From contig NZ_AP025493.1 in NCBI RefSeq assembly GCF_024347515.1, positions 1,178,001 to 1,242,000 on the forward strand: a DNA stretch of 64,000 nucleotides, written 5' to 3'. Position 1 is the first letter of the stretch. Each line of letters opens with the position of its first letter. Both the position numbers and the translations under genes were made by a program. This stretch comes from Vibrio gigantis (GTDB lineage Bacteria > Pseudomonadota > Gammaproteobacteria > Enterobacterales > Vibrionaceae). The notes beneath the pieces are model-generated. The model saw nothing but the letters and a program-made list of their open reading frames with translations. It was not told the origin of the DNA and searched no databases. Shown piece by piece: positions 8,217 through 17,977 of the stretch.

Positions 8217-10271
8217 TTAGCTCAACGTTTCAATGCCCATATTAAACAAGGTAAAGGCATAGATATCGGCAGTTAAATCGATCGCTTTGCTGAGTGGCAT
8301 TCCGGCGCCATGCCCAGCATTAACATCAATACGAATCATCACAGGCACACCACCTTCATGCTTGTCTTGCAGCTCAGCGATGAACTTATAAGAGTGGGCA
8401 GGTACCACACGGTCATCATGGTCAGCCGTCGTGACCAACGTTGCTGGATAGTCGACACCACGAACCACATTATGAACAGGAGAATAACCAAGCAGATATT
8501 CGAACATCTCTTTGCTTTGCGCGGAGGTGCCGTAGTCGTACGCCCAGCCTTCGCCAGACGTGAAGGTGTGATAACGCAGCATGTCTAGCACCCCAACCGC
8601 AGGCAGGGCCACTTGGAATAGCTCTGGCCTTTGAGTCATACAGGCACCCACCAGCAGCCCACCATTAGAACCACCACGAATCGCCAACTTGTCGCTGCTG
8701 GTGTAGTTTTCTGCGATTAAGAACTCTGCAGCGGCGATGAAATCATCAAACACATTCTGCTTTTGCTGCTGAGTACCGGCTTTGTGCCACGCCTTACCGT
8801 ACTCACCACCACCTCGCAGGTTTGGCACAGCATACACGCCCCCCAGTTCCAGCCAACTTCCCACCGTACCCGAGTAAGAGGGTGTTAGGCTGACGTTGAA
8901 ACCACCATAGGCGTACAACATGGTTGGGTTATTAGCGTCCAGTTTTAATCCCTTCTTATAAGAGATAAGCATCGGAACCTGAGTACCATCTTTCGAGGTA
9001 TAGAAGACCTGTTTAGATTCAAACTTATCCGATTCAAACGGAGACTCAGAGCGCTGATAGATTTCCGAGCGGCCAGATTCAACATCAAAAGAGAAAATTG
9101 TTGGCGGCGTAACATAGTTGGTAAAGGTGTAATAAAGCTGAGTTTGCTCTTTTTTACCACCCAAGCCACTGACCGTTCCCAGCCCAGGCATGTGGAGCTC
9201 TCGAACTAAGTTACCTTGGTAATCAAGCTGATCAATTTTAGACACCACATCCACCATGTAGTGGGCAAACAAGTATCCGCCGCCAGTACTGATGTCTAAT
9301 GGCTGTGGCTTTTCTGAGATGATATCTCGCCACTGCTCAGTGCCGCTATCAAAGCTCACAACCTTGCCGTTCGGCGCATCAAGATTGGTGTATAGAATAA
9401 AGATCTCATCTTGGTTATCGATGAGATACGTGTCGCTATCTACATGATCAATCAGTGTGTTCAAGGACTGCTCTGATGATTTTAAGTCGATATAGAACAG
9501 TCGGTTACCTGATGTCGATTCTTTGCCGAGGATTATCAAGTATCGATCGTCTTCAGTGGTGTAGCCGGACACATAGCGGTGCTGCTCATCGTTATTTTCG
9601 CCAAAGATCACCTTGTCGCTGGCTTGCTCTGTACCTAATTCATGGAAGTACAGCTTGTGTTGCTCAGTGCGAGCAGAAAGCTCACTGCCATCTGGTTTGT
9701 CGTAGCTGGAATAATAGAAGCCGCGATTGCCTAACCAAGAGATGCCCGTAAATTTGGCGTCGGTGATTTCCGTTTCGAGCTGTTGTTTGGTCTCGGTATC
9801 AATCACGAAGATCTTGCGCCAGTCGCTACCGCCTTCAGAAATGCTGTACGCCACCAAGCTGTAGTCTTTTGAGAACGAAACAGAGCCCAATGATGTGGTG
9901 CCATCTTCCGAGAAGGTATTCGGGTCTAGGAATACTTCAACCGACTGCCCCTCTTTCTGACGATAGAGAATACTGTGGTTCTGCAAGCCATCATTCTTGT
10001 AGAAGTAGGTGTAATCGCCTCGAACAAACGGCTGAGAGCTCTTTTTGTAGTCTTGCGCATTTGCTAAACGCTCTCGCAGTTCTGCGCGGTAGGGAATTTG
10101 AGCGAGGTAATCAAACGTGACTGCATTTTGGCTCGCTACCCACTGCGCGGTTTCGTCACTTCTGTCGTCTTCTAGCCAGCGATAAGGGTCTTCGATTATC
10201 TGACCGAAGTAGTCATCGCTGACGATCTGTTTGTTGGTGACTGGATATTGATACTCTTTTAAATAGCTCAT
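8217..10271 (-). CDS. Prolyl oligopeptidase, S9A family serine peptidase
   Basis: Cytosolic enzyme that cleaves short proline-containing peptides after Pro. The 684 residues fit the family: an N-terminal segment beginning EYQYP...DPYRWLED, a seven-bladed propeller (about residues 70-420) and a C-terminal alpha/beta hydrolase domain. The nucleophile motif GGSNGG has Ser535, the acidic residue lies in ADHDDR (about 617-621), and the catalytic His is in NAGHGAG (His654). There is no signal peptide. The start codon is only 11 bases after the stop of the LysR gene, with AAGGA inside that gap, so the two are probably co-transcribed. Confidence 0.93.
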   Translation of the reverse strand: MSYLKEYQYPVTNKQIVSDDYFGQIIEDPYRWLEDDRSDETAQWVASQNAVTFDYLAQIPYRAELRERLANAQDYKKSSQPFVRGDYTYFYKNDGLQNHSILYRQKEGQSVEVFLDPNTFSEDGTTSLGSVSFSKDYSLVAYSISEGGSDWRKIFVIDTETKQQLETEITDAKFTGISWLGNRGFYYSSYDKPDGSELSARTEQHKLYFHELGTEQASDKVIFGENNDEQHRYVSGYTTEDDRYLIILGKESTSGNRLFYIDLKSSEQSLNTLIDHVDSDTYLIDNQDEIFILYTNLDAPNGKVVSFDSGTEQWRDIISEKPQPLDISTGGGYLFAHYMVDVVSKIDQLDYQGNLVRELHMPGLGTVSGLGGKKEQTQLYYTFTNYVTPPTIFSFDVESGRSEIYQRSESPFESDKFESKQVFYTSKDGTQVPMLISYKKGLKLDANNPTMLYAYGGFNVSLTPSYSGTVGSWLELGGVYAVPNLRGGGEYGKAWHKAGTQQQKQNVFDDFIAAAEFLIAENYTSSDKLAIRGGSNGGLLVGACMTQRPELFQVALPAVGVLDMLRYHTFTSGEGWAYDYGTSAQSKEMFEYLLGYSPVHNVVRGVDYPATLVTTADHDDRVVPAHSYKFIAELQDKHEGGVPVMIRIDVNAGHGAGMPLSKAIDLTADIYAFTLFNMGIETLS

Positions 10272-10282
10272 CGTGATCCTTA

Positions 10283-11200
10283 TTAAAAATAGTGTGAAAT
10301 CGTCAGGTAACGCGTTCTGATGTGTTCAATCAATAACTTAATCTTGTTGGGCGGCTGACGAGTAAAAGGGTACACCGCATAAATACCCAGCTTCTTGCCC
10401 ACTAAGTCAGGGAATATATCCACCAGCTGACCGTTGCGAATATCGTGATAAACCAGACAACGCGGCACATACGCCACACCATGCCCGCCTAATGCGGCCT
10501 TTCTTAGCGCAGTCGCGTTGTCAGTCGAAAAAGAGCCCGAAACACGCACGATGTATTTGTCGTTGTCGGTACAACCGTCTTTGCTATGCAGAAACTGCCA
10601 CTCACTAGCGCCTGTGGTTTGATAAGCGTATTGCAAGCAGTTGTGCTCAACTAAGTCTTTGGGCTGCAGTGGTTTGCCATTCTTGGCGATATACGAGGGC
10701 GAGGCACACACCACCCATTGAGAATCCAATATGTGTCGCGCAATCAAGCTGGAATCTTCTAAGTAACCGGTACGAATCACCAAGTCCAAACCATCTTCAA
10801 CCAAATCAACAAATCGATTGTTAAGAGACATATCGACCGTTAAACCTGGGTGCATATTACAAAACTCGGCAACAGCGTCTGCGAGAATCAGATCTCCGGA
10901 GATAGTAGGCACCGACATTTTGATATGACCACTAACATTTTCACCAAAGCCTGAAACTGCGTCCATAGCCTCTTGAGCCGCCTGCTTCACATTTTTGGCT
11001 CCGTGCAAGATTGCCTTGCCCGCCTCGGTCAGGGTCAATTTACGCGTCGTTCGATATAATAGCTGCACGCCAATCTCTTCCTCTAGGCGCGCAATTCTTT
11101 TGCTAACTACCGAATTTGTAAGGTTATTTTGCTCTGCCACCTTACTAAAACTTCCTAGTTCTACTACCTGTGAAAACAGGATCAAATCATCTGCTCGCAT
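10283..11200 (-). CDS. LysR-family transcriptional regulator
   Basis: DNA-binding regulator of 305 residues. The winged HTH lies at about residues 2-60 (LILFSQVVELGSFSKVAEQNNLTNSVVSKRIARLEEEIG), followed by a type-2 periplasmic-binding fold from about residue 90. The subgroup looks CrgA/DsdC-like. It is divergent from lldP across 233 bases and runs directly into the prolyl oligopeptidase gene. It could regulate the lactate genes, since no LldR/LldS-like gene is seen, or the peptidase. The context does not decide between them. Confidence 0.9.
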   Translation of the reverse strand: MRADDLILFSQVVELGSFSKVAEQNNLTNSVVSKRIARLEEEIGVQLLYRTTRKLTLTEAGKAILHGAKNVKQAAQEAMDAVSGFGENVSGHIKMSVPTISGDLILADAVAEFCNMHPGLTVDMSLNNRFVDLVEDGLDLVIRTGYLEDSSLIARHILDSQWVVCASPSYIAKNGKPLQPKDLVEHNCLQYAYQTTGASEWQFLHSKDGCTDNDKYIVRVSGSFSTDNATALRKAALGGHGVAYVPRCLVYHDIRNGQLVDIFPDLVGKKLGIYAVYPFTRQPPNKIKLLIEHIRTRYLTISHYF

Positions 11201-11433
11201 CCGATTATGCCAATTTTGGAATTAATTATTTTCATTATTTCCCTATATCAATAAAAAATAAAGGGGTAAATTCACGCCAAATTAACAAAACAATTACAAA
11301 AGAGTCATTCCAATTACAAGAGTCGCGCAAAGAAGGTTCCCGTTTAGAGGCCAAAGCGATTCAAATAATGACAAACCATAACGTGATCTTTACTTCAAAC
11401 ATGAACGTTTGAAAACAGTACGAGGAAGTACCC
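11201..11433. promoter_or_regulatory. Divergent LysR/lldP intergenic promoter region
   Basis: AT-rich 233-base spacer expected to hold both promoters. The ribosome-binding site of lldP is visible as GAGGAAGT just before the ATG at 11434. No clear operator palindrome was recognised. Confidence 0.5.
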
Positions 11434-13128
11434 ATGAGTGAAACTCTACTAGCTCTATTGGCCTTTTCACCAATAGTTGTTGCAGCGATTCTGCTGGTCG
11501 GCCTGAACTGGCCTGCGAAAAAAGCGATGCCAGTGGCATTTGCATTAACCGTTGCAATTGCCCTATTTGCTTGGGATATGTCTGGCACTCGCGTGTTGGC
11601 CTCTGTATTCCAAGGTTTCGGGATTACCGTGTCGGTTCTCTGGATTGTGTTCGGCGCTATCTTCTTATTAAACACTTTGAAGCACACCGGAGCTATCACC
11701 ACCATCCGCAACGGCTTCACAGATATATCCGCGGACCGTCGTGTTCAGGCGATCATTATCGCCTGGTGTTTCGGTTCATTCATTGAGGGCGCATCTGGCT
11801 TCGGCACACCTGCAGCTATTGCAGCACCGCTACTGGTTGCAATCGGCTTCCCTGCGCTTGCTGCGGTACTGATGGGCATGATGATCCAATCTACGCCGGT
11901 ATCATTCGGCGCGGTTGGTACGCCTATCATCGTCGGTGTGAACAAAGGTTTGGACACGCACAATATCGGTGAAAGCCTGATTGCTCACGGTTCGACTTGG
12001 GACGCTTACCTGCAACAAATCACCTCAAGTGTGGCACTGATTCATGCTTCTGTTGGTGTGATGATGCCGGTACTAATGGCGATGATGCTGACTCGCTTCT
12101 TCGGTAAGAACAAAAGCTGGACTGAAGGTTTAGATATCCTACCTTTCGCGCTATTCGCAGGTGCTGCATTCACTATCCCTTATGCATTAACCGGTGTTTT
12201 CCTAGGCCCTGAGTTTCCATCACTGATCGGTGGTTTAGTTGGCCTAGCGATTGTGGTAACTGCAGCGAAACGTGGCTTCCTAGTTCCAAAATCAAAATGG
12301 GACTTTGAATCTGAAGACAAGTGGCCTGCAGAATGGCTAGGTTCTCTGAAGATCGACCTTGACGACAACAACCATAGCCAAAAGAAAATGAGCATGGCGA
12401 TGGCATGGGCACCTTACGTGCTGCTAGCTGTGACTTTGGTTGCGAGCCGAGTAAGCCCTGAGTTCAAAGGTCTATTGAAAAGCGTTAGCTTATCGTTCAG
12501 CAACATCCTTGGTGAAACCGGTGTGAGCACTGCGATTCAACCTTTGTATCTACCTGGTGGCATCTTAGTCTTCGTCGCGCTAGTTGCGGTTCTAATGCAA
12601 TCTCGCAGCGCAGCGCCACTGGCTAAAGCTTTTGGTGAATCAAGTAAAACACTGATTGGTGCAGGTTTCGTACTGGTGTTCACCATCCCTATGGTACGTA
12701 TCTTCATTAACTCTGGTGTTAACGCCGCTGATTTAGCAAGTATGCCAGTAACAACAGCAAACTTTGCCGCTGACCTAGTGGGCAGCGCATTCCCAGCGTT
12801 GAGCGCAACGGTTGGTGCATTAGGTGCTTTCATTGCAGGTTCGAACACAGTATCAAACATGATGTTCAGCCAATTCCAATTCGAAGTTGCACAAACTCTG
12901 ACTATCTCTAGTGCGGTAGTCGTTGCTCTACAAGCTGTAGGTGCAGCAGCAGGTAACATGATTGCGATTCACAACGTGGTAGCTGCATCGGCAACGGTAG
13001 GTTTACTAGGACGCGAAGGGGCAACGCTACGTAAAACGATTATCCCAACGTTCTACTACTTGGTGATGACAGGCATCATCGGCCTAGTGGTTATCTACGG
13101 ATTCAAAATGACAGACGCACTTATGTAA
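11434..13128 (+). CDS. lldP: L-lactate permease
   Basis: Inner-membrane lactate:proton symporter of the LctP family. It has 564 residues and about 13 membrane segments. Family features include WIVFGAIFLLNTLKHTG, the FGSFIEGASGFGTPAAI segment near residue 115 and GAFIAGSNTVSNMMF near residue 470. The length matches the family norm (about 550). It is the first gene of a lactate utilisation cluster followed by lldD and a D-lactate dehydrogenase. A weak substrate distinction from glycolate permease remains possible. Confidence 0.95.
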   Translation: MSETLLALLAFSPIVVAAILLVGLNWPAKKAMPVAFALTVAIALFAWDMSGTRVLASVFQGFGITVSVLWIVFGAIFLLNTLKHTGAITTIRNGFTDISADRRVQAIIIAWCFGSFIEGASGFGTPAAIAAPLLVAIGFPALAAVLMGMMIQSTPVSFGAVGTPIIVGVNKGLDTHNIGESLIAHGSTWDAYLQQITSSVALIHASVGVMMPVLMAMMLTRFFGKNKSWTEGLDILPFALFAGAAFTIPYALTGVFLGPEFPSLIGGLVGLAIVVTAAKRGFLVPKSKWDFESEDKWPAEWLGSLKIDLDDNNHSQKKMSMAMAWAPYVLLAVTLVASRVSPEFKGLLKSVSLSFSNILGETGVSTAIQPLYLPGGILVFVALVAVLMQSRSAAPLAKAFGESSKTLIGAGFVLVFTIPMVRIFINSGVNAADLASMPVTTANFAADLVGSAFPALSATVGALGAFIAGSNTVSNMMFSQFQFEVAQTLTISSAVVVALQAVGAAAGNMIAIHNVVAASATVGLLGREGATLRKTIIPTFYYLVMTGIIGLVVIYGFKMTDALM

Positions 13129-13153
13129 ACCATAAGTCGTTACAAAAGCACTT

Positions 13154-13256
13154 GGCGTTAATACCCAATTCCCCGACTGCAACACCGTCTAATAAGACCG
13201 TTGATGAGTTTCGGAATGGATACTAAAACACATCAACACCCTCGGGTATTAACGCC
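13154..13256. repeat. Perfect 13-bp inverted repeat bracketing a ~100-base element between lldP and lldD
   Basis: GGCGTTAATACCC (13154-13166) and GGGTATTAACGCC (13244-13256) are exact reverse complements 77 bases apart. A second nested pair GTTGATG/CATCAAC (13200-13206, 13231-13237) lies inside. It could be a structured leader or processing element in the lldP-lldD mRNA, or a tiny mobile repeat. No T-run follows, so it is not a classical terminator. Confidence 0.6.
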
Positions 13257-13377
13257 ATTTTATTGCTTCTCTGTTTCACCGTTTAAGAAAGAACAAACAC
13301 TTACTTTTCAAGAATTAAAGCAGCCCAAACCAAGCTCTCATAGAAGGGCAACATCCCAAGAATTTAGGACTGAAATT

Positions 13378-14517
13378 ATGATCATATCCGCATCGACTGA
13401 TTACCGCGCGGCAGCAAAATCGAAATTGCCACCGTTTCTTTTCCACTACATTGATGGTGGTTCTTACGGAGAACATACCCTTCGCCGCAACACCGCCGAT
13501 CTTGCAGAGATCGCGCTCAAGCAGCGTGTACTCAATGACATGTCGGACCTAAATTTAGAAACCGAGTTATTCGGCGAAAAGCTTGCGATGCCGATTGCAT
13601 TGGCTCCGGTTGGTTTAACGGGCATGTACGCACGACGTGGCGAAGTACAAGCCGCAAAAGCAGCGGACAACAAAGGCATTCCTTTTACGATGTCGACTGT
13701 ATCGGTATGCCCGATTGAAGAAGTCGCGCCTAAGATTGAACGCCCAATGTGGTTCCAGCTTTATGTGTTAAAAGATCGCGGCTTCATGAAGAACGTTCTT
13801 GAGCGCGCAAAAGCCGCAGGTGTGACAACACTGGTCTTCACCGTTGATATGCCAGTACCCGGAGCACGTTACCGTGATATGCATTCCGGAATGAGTGGTC
13901 CAAACGCAGCAATGCGCCGTGTATTCCAATCGATGCGTCATCCTAGCTGGGCTGTTGATGTTGGCTTGCTGGGTAAACCGCACGATCTGGGCAACATCTC
14001 TACTTACCGAGGTTCTCCAACCAAACTGGAAGACTACATCGGTTGGTTGGGCGACAACTTCGACCCATCGATCTCATGGAAAGACCTAGAGTGGATCCGT
14101 GATTTCTGGGACGGCCCTATGGTCATCAAAGGCATTCTTGACGAAGAAGATGCAAAAGACGCGGTGAGATTTGGTGCTGACGGTATCGTGGTTTCAAACC
14201 ACGGCGGTCGTCAGCTCGATGGTGTTCTATCGAGTGCTAAAGCCTTGCCTGCGATCGCAGACGCAGTAAAAGGCGACACCAAGATTCTGGTCGATTCTGG
14301 TATTCGTACTGGCTTAGATGTAGTACGCATGATGGCGATGGGTGCGGACTGTACTTTGCTTGGTCGCTCATTCGTCTACGCGTTAGCGGCACAAGGGCAA
14401 GCAGGCGTTGAAAACCTACTTGATCTTTACGACAAAGAGATGCGCGTTGCCATGACGCTCACTGGCGCTAAGACAATCAAAGACTTAACTCGTGAATCTT
14501 TGGTGGGGCTAGATTAA
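13378..14517 (+). CDS. lldD: L-lactate dehydrogenase (FMN, quinone-linked)
   Basis: Membrane-associated flavoenzyme that oxidises L-lactate to pyruvate and feeds electrons to quinone. It has 379 residues from the ATG at 13378, which gives the canonical LldD N-terminus MIISASTDYRAAAKSK. The open frame extends upstream to a TTG at 13201, but that region holds the inverted repeat. FMN-dependent alpha-hydroxy-acid dehydrogenase motifs are present: LAPVGLTGMYARRGE, WFQLYVLKDR, and the active-site stretch SNHGGRQLDG with the catalytic His near residue 277. It is near-identical in layout to enterobacterial LldD. Confidence 0.95.
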   Translation: MIISASTDYRAAAKSKLPPFLFHYIDGGSYGEHTLRRNTADLAEIALKQRVLNDMSDLNLETELFGEKLAMPIALAPVGLTGMYARRGEVQAAKAADNKGIPFTMSTVSVCPIEEVAPKIERPMWFQLYVLKDRGFMKNVLERAKAAGVTTLVFTVDMPVPGARYRDMHSGMSGPNAAMRRVFQSMRHPSWAVDVGLLGKPHDLGNISTYRGSPTKLEDYIGWLGDNFDPSISWKDLEWIRDFWDGPMVIKGILDEEDAKDAVRFGADGIVVSNHGGRQLDGVLSSAKALPAIADAVKGDTKILVDSGIRTGLDVVRMMAMGADCTLLGRSFVYALAAQGQAGVENLLDLYDKEMRVAMTLTGAKTIKDLTRESLVGLD

Positions 14518-14579
14518 GCCTCACCGTTTTAGCTATAGATTCAGACTAATGCTTTGGTCTACTTAGACTGAAGTTCAAT

Positions 14580-14618
14580 CGGTGTCACAGCAATTCCACA
14601 GCCGTTGTGACACCGTTT
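14580..14618 (+). terminator. Probable terminator after lldD
   Basis: Ten-base arms CGGTGTCACA (14580-14589) and TGTGACACCG (14606-14615) are followed by TTT. The structure lies 62 bases after the lldD stop and before the MITE-like element. The T-run is short, so termination may be partial. Confidence 0.5.
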
Positions 14619-14643
14619 AAGCACTGGAAAATAATATAAAAAC

Positions 14644-14938
14644 TAGGGCGTGTTGATCTTTCGAGCTGATTTTTGCAGTGAGTTGCTGGGTATTTATACA
14701 AGGCAGAGGCGTCGATGTGTAGCTAGCCTACATGAGAAGCCGATAACGTAGTAGAAATGGCCAGCAAACGCTGCCCGAAGGGTTCGAGCTGGGCGCCCCC
14801 GCAAAAAGCGTTTTACTCTTTGTTGAGGGGGACTTGCTTAGAGTGACTAGGCTACTTCCCCCTCGCCGCGATTAAAATGCTTTTGACTAGGCGTCCCCAT
14901 TCGAACAAAATTTAACCACGAAAGGTCAACACGCCCTA
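14644..14938. mobile_element. MITE-like element, ~295 bp, with 20-bp terminal inverted repeats
   Basis: The left end TAGGGCGTGTTGATCTTTCG and the reverse complement of the right end (14919-14938) match at 19 of 20 positions. No ORF for a transposase is present, so it must be non-autonomous. The ends are TA followed by GGGCGTG, so a TA target duplication, as with IS630/Tc1-type elements, is possible. The interior holds smaller hairpins, for example TGTAGCTAGCCTACA. It lies just upstream of the D-lactate dehydrogenase start and separates it from lldD. Confidence 0.75.
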
Positions 14939-14972
14939 ATCAGTGCCAAATAAAAAGCACAAGGAAGCAAAA

Positions 14973-17828
14973 ATGGAGACAACCACATCCCATGAGCGAG
15001 TAGTAGACGCACAAGCTTATCAGCAGCTTGAATCAATACTGGTTCAAAAAATAGAAACAGAACGCATTGTCACTCAAGAGGCAAAGCGCTTGGCTTACGG
15101 CACCGATGCGAGTTTTTATCGCTTGGTGCCGAAAATGGTTCTAAGGCTCAAGAACTTAGACGAAGTGATATTCACCATTCAAAGCTGTCGCGAACTCGGC
15201 ATTCATTTTACCTTTCGCGCCGCTGGCACCAGCCTTTCAGGACAAGCCGTTTCAGACTCGGTACTCATCACACTCACCGATGACTGGCGTGGCCACGAGA
15301 TCGTAGACAACGGTAATCAAATCATCCTTCAACCGGGTGTAATTGGCGCTGATGCAAACAAATACCTCGCTCCTTTCCAACGTAAAATCGGCCCAGACCC
15401 AGCCTCTATCAATACCTGTAAAATCGGTGGTATCGCAGCCAATAACGCCAGTGGCATGTGTTGCGGTACTGCGCAAAACTCGTATCGCACCGTCGAGAGC
15501 ATGAAAATCGTATTGAGCGATGGTTCCCTACTTGATACGGCTGACAACGCAAGTGTTGAAGCTTTCAAGCAATCACACAAAGAACTGTTTGAAGGCATTG
15601 TCGAATTACATCAACAGACAGCTTCAAACCAAGAACTCGCAGACAGAATACGCCACAAGTACCGCCTAAAAAACACCACTGGCTACGCACTCAATGCACT
15701 GGTCGATTACCACGACCCAATTGAAATCATCAAACACCTAATGATTGGTTCTGAGGGCACGCTAGGCTTCATCGCCGAGATCACTTACAACACTGTGATT
15801 GAACACCCGAATAAAGCTTCTGCTCTGCTGGTGTTTGCCGACATCGAGCAAGCTAGTAAAGCCGTGACTACGCTGTCCAAAACTCCGGTTGCAGCCGTTG
15901 AGTTGATGGACGGCAGAGCGCTGCGTTCTGTCGCGGATAAGCCGGGCATGCCTGCATTTATGCCGAGCCTAGATCTAGAAGCTGCAGCTATTTTGGTTGA
16001 ATCACACGCCAGCTCCCAGCAGGACTTAGATTTACAATGTAAATCAATTTTGGATGCCTTGGCTGATTACACGATTGTAGAATCGGTTCCTTTCACGTCC
16101 GATCCAAAGACCGTCGCGACGCTATGGGGTATCCGAAAAGGCATGTTCCCTGCCGTTGGAGCAGTGCGTGAAGTCGGTACTACCGTCATCATTGAAGATG
16201 TTGCTTTCCCAGTAGAGAACCTTGCAAATGGCATTCGAGAGCTGCAAGAGCTGTTCGATAAATACGACTACAGTGAAGCGATCATTTTTGGTCACGCCCT
16301 AGAAGGCAACCTACACTTTGTGTTTACCCAAGGCTTTGATAGCCAAGAAGAGATCGACCGTTACGGTGGTTTCATGGATGACGTTGCCGAGCTTGTCGCC
16401 GTGAAATATCAAGGCTCTCTGAAAGCGGAACACGGCACTGGCCGCAACATGGCACCTTACGTAGAGTTGGAATGGGGCAAAGATGGCTACACCTTGATGC
16501 AACAGATCAAAGCGCTGTTCGATCCAGAAAAGCTGCTCAACCCTGGCGTTATCATCAACGACAATCCAAACTCTCACATCACAGACTTAAAGCCAATGCC
16601 CGCTGCCGACGACCTTGTCGACCGCTGTATTGAATGTGGGTTCTGTGAGCCTGTCTGCCCATCTCGTACATTAACCCTTTCGCCACGCCAGCGTATTGTG
16701 CTGTACCGCGAGCTACAACGCCGCCGCGCTGCGGGTGAAGAGATCGAAGCCAGTGAACTAGAGAAAACCTTCGAATACCAAGGCATTGATACCTGTGCAG
16801 CAACGGGCTTGTGTGCTGAGCGTTGCCCGGTTGGCATTAATACTGGCGACTTGGTGAAGAAGCTTCGTATCGCTAAGTATCAGAAATTCACACCAATCGC
16901 TAAGTGGACAGCGGATCATTTCTCGACGACTACTAAGCTGACCAAAGCAGGCCTCAAAACCAACCAAATCGCGAGCAAAGTACTAGGCGCAAACACGGTC
17001 GGTAAGCTTACCAATGGCTTACGCTCAATGACCAAAGGCGCGACACCCGTTTGGATACCAGAGATGCCGCAATCCAACAGTCATGCACTGACCTCCTCCC
17101 CAATGACCGCAGAAAATTCAAGCAATCATAAAAAGGTGGTTTACCTGCCTTCGTGTGCTAGCCGAACCATGGGACAACAAAGTGATGCGGGCGACCAACG
17201 CCCACTGACCGAAGTGACCATGTCTTTGCTCAACAAAGCTGGATTCGAGGTAATCCTGCCGAAGAAGCTAGATGACCAATGCTGTGGCATGCCTTACGAC
17301 AGCAAAGGAATGACCGACCTAGCTCAATCGAAAGCACAACAACTCGAAGAAGTCTTATGGCAAGCCAGTCGTCAGGGTGAATACCCGGTACTGATGGACA
17401 CCAGCCCGTGCGCCAAGCGCAGCATTGAACAATTTACCAAGCCATTAGAAGTGCTAGAGCCAACAGGGTTTGTGAATCAATATTTGCTTGAACACCTGAA
17501 ACTTAAGCCACTGCAAGAAACCGTGATGTTGCATGTCACCTGTAGTTCTCGTCGTATGGGCTTAGAGGGCGCGATGTTGAGCCTTGCTAAAGCGTGTACC
17601 GAAGAAGTTATAGTTCCAGAGCATATTCAATGTTGTGGCTGGGCGGGTGATAAAGGCTTTACCACGCCAGAGCTGAATGAGGCGGCAGTGCATCCACTCA
17701 AGGAACAAGTTCCGAGCAACTGTACTCGCGGATTCAGCAACAGCCGAACCTGTGAGATCGGTTTATCGCACCACAGCGGCATTCCATATCAGTCAATCTT
17801 GTACTTGGTTGACGAAGTGGCGCAATAG
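14973..17828 (+). CDS. dld-II: FAD- and Fe-S-containing D-lactate dehydrogenase, Dld-II type
   Basis: Respiratory oxidation of D-lactate to pyruvate, by analogy with Shewanella Dld-II. It has 951 residues from the ATG at 14973, which is preceded by AAGGAAG; a GTG at 14943 would start inside the spacer next to the MITE. Domain order: FAD-binding 4 (about 45-260, with GTSLSGQAVSDS), FAD-oxidase C (about 290-520), two 4Fe-4S clusters (CIECGFCEPVCP near 550 and CAATGLCAERCP near 610), and two CCG domains (DDQCCGMPYDSKG and HIQCCGWAGDKG) that may bind further clusters. The neighbours lldP and lldD support the lactate assignment. The YdiJ-type 2-hydroxyglutarate enzyme is the main alternative. Confidence 0.88.
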   Translation: METTTSHERVVDAQAYQQLESILVQKIETERIVTQEAKRLAYGTDASFYRLVPKMVLRLKNLDEVIFTIQSCRELGIHFTFRAAGTSLSGQAVSDSVLITLTDDWRGHEIVDNGNQIILQPGVIGADANKYLAPFQRKIGPDPASINTCKIGGIAANNASGMCCGTAQNSYRTVESMKIVLSDGSLLDTADNASVEAFKQSHKELFEGIVELHQQTASNQELADRIRHKYRLKNTTGYALNALVDYHDPIEIIKHLMIGSEGTLGFIAEITYNTVIEHPNKASALLVFADIEQASKAVTTLSKTPVAAVELMDGRALRSVADKPGMPAFMPSLDLEAAAILVESHASSQQDLDLQCKSILDALADYTIVESVPFTSDPKTVATLWGIRKGMFPAVGAVREVGTTVIIEDVAFPVENLANGIRELQELFDKYDYSEAIIFGHALEGNLHFVFTQGFDSQEEIDRYGGFMDDVAELVAVKYQGSLKAEHGTGRNMAPYVELEWGKDGYTLMQQIKALFDPEKLLNPGVIINDNPNSHITDLKPMPAADDLVDRCIECGFCEPVCPSRTLTLSPRQRIVLYRELQRRRAAGEEIEASELEKTFEYQGIDTCAATGLCAERCPVGINTGDLVKKLRIAKYQKFTPIAKWTADHFSTTTKLTKAGLKTNQIASKVLGANTVGKLTNGLRSMTKGATPVWIPEMPQSNSHALTSSPMTAENSSNHKKVVYLPSCASRTMGQQSDAGDQRPLTEVTMSLLNKAGFEVILPKKLDDQCCGMPYDSKGMTDLAQSKAQQLEEVLWQASRQGEYPVLMDTSPCAKRSIEQFTKPLEVLEPTGFVNQYLLEHLKLKPLQETVMLHVTCSSRRMGLEGAMLSLAKACTEEVIVPEHIQCCGWAGDKGFTTPELNEAAVHPLKEQVPSNCTRGFSNSRTCEIGLSHHSGIPYQSILYLVDEVAQ

Positions 17829-17880
17829 CCCCAATTTCACTACTTAAGGGGTCGAGCAAATAGCTTAAACCTAAAACGAA

Positions 17881-17911
17881 AAATGGCAGCCCAATCAGGC
17901 TGCCATTTCTT
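17881..17911. terminator. Bidirectional terminator between dld-II and the 80-residue ORF
   Basis: Arms AAATGGCAGCC and GGCTGCCATTT around CAATCA, with T-rich sequence on the plus strand and A-rich sequence on the other side. It serves dld-II and probably the convergent minus-strand ORF. Confidence 0.75.
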
Positions 17912-17977
17912 TATTCGGTTATTTGACGGATGTTACTGAGCTAGATATTACGAAGCTAGTGATTACAGAGCTAACGG

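Noticed and set aside
12537..12959. Minus-strand ORF of 140 codons inside lldP
   Set aside because: Ala/Thr-rich antisense shadow of a membrane protein gene.
13201..13377. N-terminal extension of lldD to a TTG at 13201
   Set aside because: It would add 59 residues unlike any LldD and include the inverted repeat. The ATG at 13378 gives the canonical N-terminus.
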